Source: Acidobacteriota bacterium
Lineage (GTDB): Bacteria; Acidobacteriota; Blastocatellia; Pyrinomonadales; Pyrinomonadaceae
Assembly: GCA_029781855.1 (NCBI GenBank)
Contig: JAKOVX010000124.1
Location: forward strand, 62,001 to 126,000
Length of the DNA: 64,000 nt
Direction: 5' to 3'
Shown: one piece after another, positions 63,535 through 64,000 of the stretch
Layout: every line of letters starts with the position of its first letter
Position numbering within the stretch: position 1 is the stretch's first letter
Position numbers and translations under genes: made by a program
The notes under the pieces: model-generated
What the model was told of the DNA's origin: nothing
Seen by the model: only the letters and a program-made list of their open reading frames with translations
The model's database searches: none

Positions 63535-64000
63535 ATGAAAGTACTGCTCGTATATCCGGAATTTCCTGAAACGTATTGGAGCTTTAGGCACGCCATTACC
63601 TTTGAAGGCAAGCGGGCGGCCTTTCCTCCTTTGGGCTTGATGACCGTATCGTCGATGCTCCCAACCGATTGGGAGAGACGGCTCGTCGATATGAACGTCG
63701 AGAGCCTCTGGCCCGACGATGTCGAGTGGGCGGATATGGTCTTCATCAGTGCGATGATCGTGCAGAAAGACTCGCTCGAATATGTCGTAGACCTTTGCCG
63801 ATCGATGGGTAAGAAGATCGTAGTCGGCGGGCCGTATGTCTCGACCAGTTGTGAGAGCCTGCCGGATGCGGACCACATATTCGTCGGCGAGGCTGAAACG
63901 ACACTGCCGGAATTCATCGCCGATCTTGAGGCCGGGACGCCGAAGCATATCTACAAGGCTGCCGAACGCCCGTCGCTGCACGAGACGCCGGTGCCTGATT
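63535..64000 (+). CDS. B12-binding domain radical SAM protein, 3' end outside the window
   Basis: 155 codons are visible from ATG 63535. The sequence [20 protein letters not shown] and [18 protein letters not shown], then [10 protein letters not shown] and [12 protein letters not shown], is the cobalamin-binding N-terminal domain of radical SAM enzymes of the DUF4070 kind. The CxxxCxxC cluster motif would lie beyond the right edge. Members include methyltransferases and hopanoid-modifying proteins; function here is unknown. The 176-base gap to the divergent ureohydrolase gene contains no other clear feature. Confidence 0.88.
   Translation, partial: MKVLLVYPEFPETYWSFRHAITFEGKRAAFPPLGLMTVSSMLPTDWERRLVDMNVESLWPDDVEWADMVFISAMIVQKDSLEYVVDLCRSMGKKIVVGGPYVSTSCESLPDADHIFVGEAETTLPEFIADLEAGTPKHIYKAAERPSLHETPVPD

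Noticed and set aside
63370..63981. Minus-strand gene at the right edge
   Set aside because: It is the shadow of the plus-strand B12-binding radical SAM gene, which has clear family motifs.

Overview
The window reads as a chromosomal segment of an acidobacterium, most likely from the Blastocatellia/Pyrinomonadaceae side of the phylum. This is an inference from gene content and from remembered family resemblance, not from a search. Pointers are a VWFA-related protein of the type frequent in Acidobacteriota, a remnant of a Ser/Thr-kinase/TPR protein, a gingipain-type C25 peptidase, a Nitrospira/anammox-like nitrate/nitrite oxidoreductase set and moderate-GC housekeeping genes. The density of well-formed genes, three intact tRNAs (Glu-CTC, Arg-CCG, Val-GAC) and a translation gene block indicate chromosome rather than plasmid or phage.

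Layout. 1-8.1 kb: an unrecognised protein cut by the left edge, a DUF2520-type oxidoreductase, Fur, a ferredoxin-like protein missing one cluster cysteine, a membrane protein, and a convergent pair made of an MscS channel with a cyclic-nucleotide-binding domain and an Nramp-like metal transporter. 8.3-21.2 kb: gamma-glutamyltransferase, tandem zinc-ribbon membrane proteins, DinB-like and lipoprotein genes, a CrtC-like lipocalin, YbjQ, tRNA-Glu, aconitase, a C25 peptidase, and a decapitated kinase-TPR gene. 21.4-36.3 kb: the most notable region, a ten-gene respiratory operon followed on the other strand by a Crp/Fnr regulator, a DUF7009-like protein and an RIC iron-sulfur repair protein. 36.3-37.4 kb: a gene-poor scar with a tRNA-Thr 3' fragment, its terminator and an excisionase-like gene. 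37.4-51.3 kb: peptidyl-prolyl isomerases, Dtd, a HAD hydrolase, MltG, ThpR, glutathione peroxidase, an SPFH protein, threonine ammonia-lyase, a lytic transglycosylase, a sugar isomerase/dehydrogenase pair, and small hypothetical and surface proteins. 51.4-61.5 kb: zapA, a zapB-like gene, pheST, then tdh-kbl on the opposite strand, then thrS-infC-rpmI-rplT. 61.8-64 kb: tRNA-Val, a GlsB-type protein, a formimidoylglutamase-like ureohydrolase and the start of a B12-binding radical SAM gene.

How the central genes fit together. The operon at 21.4-34.1 kb encodes an iron-sulfur/FAD/NAD(P) oxidoreductase, a Rieske protein, a full-length cytochrome b, a seven-heme cytochrome c, a Tat-exported NarG/NxrA-type molybdoenzyme, a four-helix membrane protein, a NarH/NxrB-type iron-sulfur subunit, a lipoprotein heme-b gamma subunit, a hemerythrin-like protein and a TorD-family chaperone. 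No NarI is present. A Rieske/cytochrome b complex appears to replace it as the quinone-side module, so electrons would pass between quinol and an externally oriented nitrate/nitrite enzyme. Reduction of nitrate and oxidation of nitrite are both possible directions, and sequence alone does not decide. Matching TGATNNNN(A/G)TCA palindromes lie 63-70 nt upstream of the operon, of the RIC gene and of the DUF7009-like gene, and the Crp/Fnr protein beside them is the natural candidate regulator.
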